This document shows positions 57,326 to 64,000 of a stretch of DNA of 64,000 nt, piece by piece; position 1 is the first letter of the stretch; each line of letters starts with the position of its first letter. Source of the stretch: Chamaelirium japonicum (lineage: Eukaryota > Streptophyta > Magnoliopsida > Liliales > Melanthiaceae); assembly GCA_947650365.1 (NCBI GenBank), contig CANTAL010000004.1, positions 3,036,259-3,100,258 of the forward strand. The letters run 5' to 3'. The notes below the pieces were generated by a model. It did no database searches. It worked only from the letters and a program-made list of their open reading frames with translations, and was not told the origin of the DNA. Position numbers and translations under genes: made by a program.

Positions 57326-59114
57326 TATTGTAGCTCGTGTGTCCTGAGCGTGAATTTTCTGTATTAACATTAATAAAGATGCCTTTGGTTATTCCTTTAA
57401 TTAGAATACTACTATGGTATATATTAATATACATATAATAAAGGACCCTAGGGAATACAGTAGGCCACTAAGGCGCATGGTGGATCCATGCTTGGGAGAC
57501 CCAGTGGACCAGTTATGTGTAGACCTAGAACTAGTTCACAGCTTAGGTGATGCCAGTCGCTTCACCGAGAACAAGCTGTTGGTAGGTAGAGGATATGGTG
57601 AACTCTCCACCACGGGAACGTGGGATTCCCATTCACCTGACCAAGCACGATGATCGTGTTGAACAGGAACCAAGATAGTGCACGTACAGTTCAGTGATTC
57701 AGACACTGGTGCATAAACCGTTTTACTACTATAGATAATCTGTCCTTAACCCTGAGGGACCATGTACACTGGGCCAACCAGTTGTGTGGTGCTTTGATGT
57801 GCCAATGTGTGCGGACCTTCCATAGTCCAATACCACGGTACGTTGGGTTACCCGGCTGACGCTTAAGTGATATGTAATCCCTACAGGTTATCCGATGTCC
57901 AGTGTTGGATGGGTATGTTTTGATGAGTCAATCTGTCCATACAGTTAACCCAGGCCTGGTGGTTGTCAGTATGACTGACGATGTTCCGGATGCTAGGCAT
58001 AGCACCGGAAGGTGTGTGGTGTTATAGATGACAAGTCATCAAACCCTAGTCAGATGATTGATCAGGATCTGACGGTGCTCCCCACCGTTCAAGTCATATC
58101 ATGGCACCAGTAATAGGAGGGACTGAGGATTATCGGAGTATAGTAGAGAACAGGGTTACGAGGGAGTAACATAAGTTTAGGATTACTAGAGTTCAACTCG
58201 CGTCGCACTCTGGGTAGCTGCGCGAGTTAATCGGATTAGGGCTGATTAACAAAACTTTCGGTGTGTCACCGGAACAGTTAATCAGGGATCCGGTTGGAGC
58301 TAGAGATCCCGAACCCTGAAGGTTCCACCCTGTCGTTGCATATAGAAATTGTTCCCTGACCTGGTTGGATATGTTGGATGTGAAGTAGCGCAATGGAGCG
58401 CAAGCCCGGAGCCTAAGAACCTAATTCACATATGTTAGGGGCCGTAGGGGTATTTTGGTAAATATTAAAATATGGCTCAGAACATATTGAATATAGATCT
58501 TAGAATGAGCGGAATAATTCCAGTAGCTCATAGGCGCTGACGGAACTCGATTTCGAGTAGCGCACCTCACTCAGTCTCTCTTTCAGTTTTTCACTTTTCG
58601 TGAAGGGCGTTTTCATCCAGGATTCACGATAGACACTTGGAAACCCAAAAAACTGCCCCCTCTTATCCCTATAAGAGGTAAAGAGAGGGAGGGGCCGGCC
58701 CTAGCTCTCCCCCTCTTCTAATACCCGAACTCCCTCCCATCTATCCCTCTCTAAGGTTTCGGCCAAGGAAGAAAGAGGAAGAAGAAGGAAGAAGAAGGAG
58801 GAAGGAAGAAGAAGGAAGAAGAGAGAAAGAGAAGGAGGAGATCTACCGGCACGCTATCGTCTTCGCAATGAATTCCTCCGTCGGCTCATAATTCTTGCAC
58901 TCAGAGATGGGATTTCGAGGATTCCTCAATTCGCAAAGGACAAGGTGCTATCCGATAGTTTCCCTTGCGATTCACGTGCGGTTCATCATCGTTCCATTCT
59001 CTCCGGATCATAGATCCAAAAGGTATGATGATTCTAAACACCTAACTAGATACATGCATATCTTCCGTAGATCGTAGTATGCCTTTAGGGTGTCCGCACA
59101 TATGCTAAGATCAT
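57326..59114 (+). repeat. P2 3' LTR, right end missing
   Basis: It begins TATTGTAGC (TG mutated to TA) and follows the 5' LTR to 59114 (TATGCTAAGATCAT); the last 130-140 bp are absent and unrelated sequence starts at 59115. GGCCGGCC near 58693. Confidence 0.9.
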
Positions 59115-59262
59115 GCGCCAGCCTTCTCATCCTTCTTTAGGTGTCACATGACAACCTCATGAGAGGGTTCCTCTCCAGAAATGCTCGCACTCAAACTTAC
59201 ATCTTTCCCTCTTTCTTTCTCTCTCTGTAGGTGTGTGATTTTTTAAGTCCGGGTTGAGACAT
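59115..59262. other. unassigned sequence at the P2 truncation
   Basis: About 150 bp with CT-rich stretches between the truncated P2 LTR and the Tourist-like element. Nothing recognised. Confidence 0.5.
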
Positions 59263-59265
59263 TAA

Positions 59266-60831
59266 GGGTGTGTTTGGCATTGGTTTTGGAGGCCTAGTTT
59301 TGCGTCAAAACTAGTTCCGCTTGCCAAACTGGTTTTGGTATAGATTTTATTGCGTTTGGGATTCGATTAGAAAATTGGTTCTCCAAAACCAAAACTAGAA
59401 AATCATCAAAACCCAAAAGCAGAAATTTTTTGCTTTTGGGTTCTTGAGGCAAGAAATCAAAACAATAATTAAAAAAAAATTATTGTGAATAACATATATG
59501 TTGTAGAGAGAAACTATTGTAAAGATAAAAAATTAAAACCTGGAGAATATATACATATCATATTGTAAAGAGAGAAAATTATTATAGAGAGAATACTTTA
59601 GAGAAAATATATGATATATATAAAAATATTATAGAGAGAGAAAATTCTAAAAAGAAGAATATAGATAGAGAGTATTAAATAAATAAATATGTAGTGAGAG
59701 AAAATATTGAAGATAAAAAATATTATAGAGAAGAAATATTATAGAGAGAGAAAATATTGTAGAGAGAAAATATTGTACAAAAAAAAATATTGTAGAGAGA
59801 CAAAATGTTATAGAAAGAGAATATTTAGACAGAAAATATTATAGAAAGATAATATTTTAGAGAAAGAATATGTTATAGAGAGTAGTTTAGATAGAAAATA
59901 TTGTAGAGAGAAAAAACATAGAGAGGAGAAAAATATTAATATTAGAGAGAAAAGATATCATAGAGAGAGAAAATATAAAAGAAATAGAATATTTTAGAGA
60001 GAGAAAATATTATAAAAAGAGAATATTTTAGAGAGAGAAATGCTATAGAGCGGAAACTTTCTAGAAATAGGATATTTTAGAGAGAGAAAATATTGTAGAA
60101 AGAGAATATTTTAGAAAGAAAAAATATTATAGAGAAAGAAAATATTATAGAAAGAGAATATTTTATAGAGATAAAATATTATAGAAAGAGAATATTTTAG
60201 AGAGAGAATATATTATAGAGAGAAATTTTTTAAAAAAATATTATAGAGACAAAATATTATAGAGACAAAATATTTTAAAGAGCAAATATTTAAACAGAAA
60301 CTGAATGAGAGAAAATATTATAGAGAGAAAATATCATAGAGAGAAAAAATGGGGTAGAGAGGAGAAATAATATTTTAGAGAGAAAATATTAGAGAAAGTG
60401 TTATAGAGAGAATATTTTTAGAGAGAGAAAATCTTGTAACAAGAGAATATTTTAGAAAGAAAATATTATAGAATGAGTATATTTTAGAGAGAAAATATTA
60501 TAGAGAGAATATTGTAGAAGGAGAGTATTTTAGATAGAAAATGATATAGTGAAAAGAGAAAATATTATAGAGAAAATATCATAGAGGTAATGTTAGAGAG
60601 AAAATATTGTAGAAAGAGAAAATATCGTAGAGAGAAAATATTGGAGAGAACATTTTAGAAAAATAACTGCAAAACTAGATTTAGGGTCAAAACTGGTTTT
60701 ATTGCCAAATGCTCAAATGTTGATAATTCTAGAACTGGTTTTCGTTAAGCTAAAACTGGTTTTACACAAAACTAGTTCTTGGTATTCCAAAATCAAAACC
60801 TAAAATTTCAAAACCAATGCCAAACGCACCC
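59266..60831. mobile_element. Tourist-like (PIF/Harbinger) non-autonomous element
   Basis: Inverted ends GGGTGTGTTTGGCATTGG (left) and GGGTGCGTTTGGCATTGG (right, reversed), about 23 bp with one mismatch, flanked by TAA at 59263-59265 and 60832-60834. The terminal sequence and 3-bp TAA duplication are typical of Tourist/PIF-Harbinger MITEs. At 1566 bp it is long for a MITE because its interior is a degenerate minisatellite; no transposase ORF. Confidence 0.82.
59500..60660. repeat. degenerate AT/GA minisatellite inside the Tourist-like element
   Basis: About 1.16 kb of imperfect units of the type TATAGAGAGAGAAAATAT, 15-20 bp long, purine-rich on the plus strand with recurrent AATATT. Boundaries approximate. 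Confidence 0.85.
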
Positions 60832-60834
60832 TAA

Positions 60835-62559
<1,725 letters not shown>

Positions 62560-62895
62560 TAGTGATACATTGCAGCCGGTAAAGTGCGGCCACCCCCTTT
62601 TGGGGTATTTTTGGTATTTTTTTTTGGGGATTGATCACCCACCCTTAGATTGGACACACAAAAAATTTCAGCCCGGTCCAAGACCTGTAGGCCGTCCAAA
62701 TGTGTTGATCTTTTATCGGTCGTTCATTTTTATCGCCATTTTGATCAACACATTTGGATGGCCTACAGATCATAGATCGGGCTGAAATTTTTTGTGTGTC
62801 CAATCCAAGGGTGGGTGATCAATCCCCAAAAAAAAATACCCCTGAAAGGGGTGCCGCACGTTAAGGCCGCACGTTATTGGCCGCAATATATCACT

Positions 62896-62896
<1 letters not shown>
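62560..62896. mobile_element. foldback element II with (TA)n(GA)n ends
   Basis: Inverted ends TAGTGATACATTGCAGCC and (reversed) TAGTGATATATTGCGGCC. Outside them the left flank is (TA)n(GA)n and the right flank (CT)n(TA)n, so the microsatellites are part of the symmetry. One long internal hairpin includes GATCACCCACCCTTAGATTGG and CCAAATGTGTTGATC with their reverse copies. Confidence 0.72.
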
Positions 62897-63873
<977 letters not shown>

Positions 63874-63945
<72 letters not shown>

Positions 63946-64000
63946 GGACAGGGAGCCTGCACCCGAGGTGCAGCAAGAACGTTAACACGCGATCTAGTGT
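63874..64000. other. (TA)n tract to 63942, then unassigned edge sequence
   Basis: TA run interrupted once, then 58 bp with the small palindrome GCACCCGAGGTGC. This could be the start of another TA-flanked element cut by the window edge. Confidence 0.6.

Larger units (their letters stand above)
49890..59114 (+). mobile_element. Ty1/copia element P2, related to P1, truncated at its right end
   Basis: 5' LTR 49890-51789, PBS 51792-51803, leader, broken gag-pol, PPT, 3' LTR 57326-59114 lacking its last part. It is inserted at GTTAC in the end of the Cassandra LTR. The right-hand target duplication is lost with the LTR end. Confidence 0.92.

Overview
This window is repeat-dense plant nuclear DNA. 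I could not support any host protein-coding gene. The plant call rests on Ty3/gypsy chromovirus (Tekay/Del-like) and Ty1/copia elements primed by initiator tRNA-Met, a Cassandra-type TRIM with 5S rRNA-derived LTRs, a Tourist-like MITE and Micron-like foldback elements sitting in (TA)n tracts. The species cannot be told from this sequence.

Left part (1-41677) is a stack of nested LTR retrotransposons. The outermost is a minus-strand copia element with its 5' LTR at 39352-41677 and what remains of its 3' LTR at 22764-23776. A second copy of the same family (28980-39154) sits in its leader, flanked by the 5-bp target duplication CCCCG. A plus-strand copia element (P1, 14666-22763) sits in the outer element's 3' LTR. 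A gypsy tandem (LTR 11394-14665, internal 6604-11393, LTR 3332-6603, second partial internal 1-3331; period 8062 bp) sits in P1's 5' LTR and runs off the left edge.

Middle part (42150-49889) is a decayed plus-strand gypsy element. Its 5' LTR (42150-48078) hosts an inverted Cassandra dimer (44012-45507, duplication CGTCT) and a foldback element inside a long (TA)n tract. Its internal region keeps only PBS and a broken gag, then passes directly into a polypurine tract and a Cassandra-type 5S-bearing LTR. That LTR holds a small tRNA-like SINE.

Right part: copia P2 (49890-59114), related to P1 and truncated at its right end; a 1.57-kb Tourist-like element filled with a degenerate AT/GA minisatellite (59266-60831); about 1.1 kb of unassigned DNA; and four foldback elements separated only by (TA)n tracts (62060-63873).

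Main points of interest: an 83-nt intron-like segment between gag and pol of the gypsy element, whose removal would fuse the two frames exactly; the inverted Cassandra dimer bounded by one target duplication; the gypsy-gag/Cassandra-LTR chimera; two conserved hairpins with the same GTCGGA loop in all copia leaders; a shared catalytic Asp-to-Asn change in the RT of both nested minus-strand copia copies, suggesting movement in trans; and the (TA)n-embedded foldback cluster. Positions were read by eye, and boundaries marked approximate may be off by some bases.
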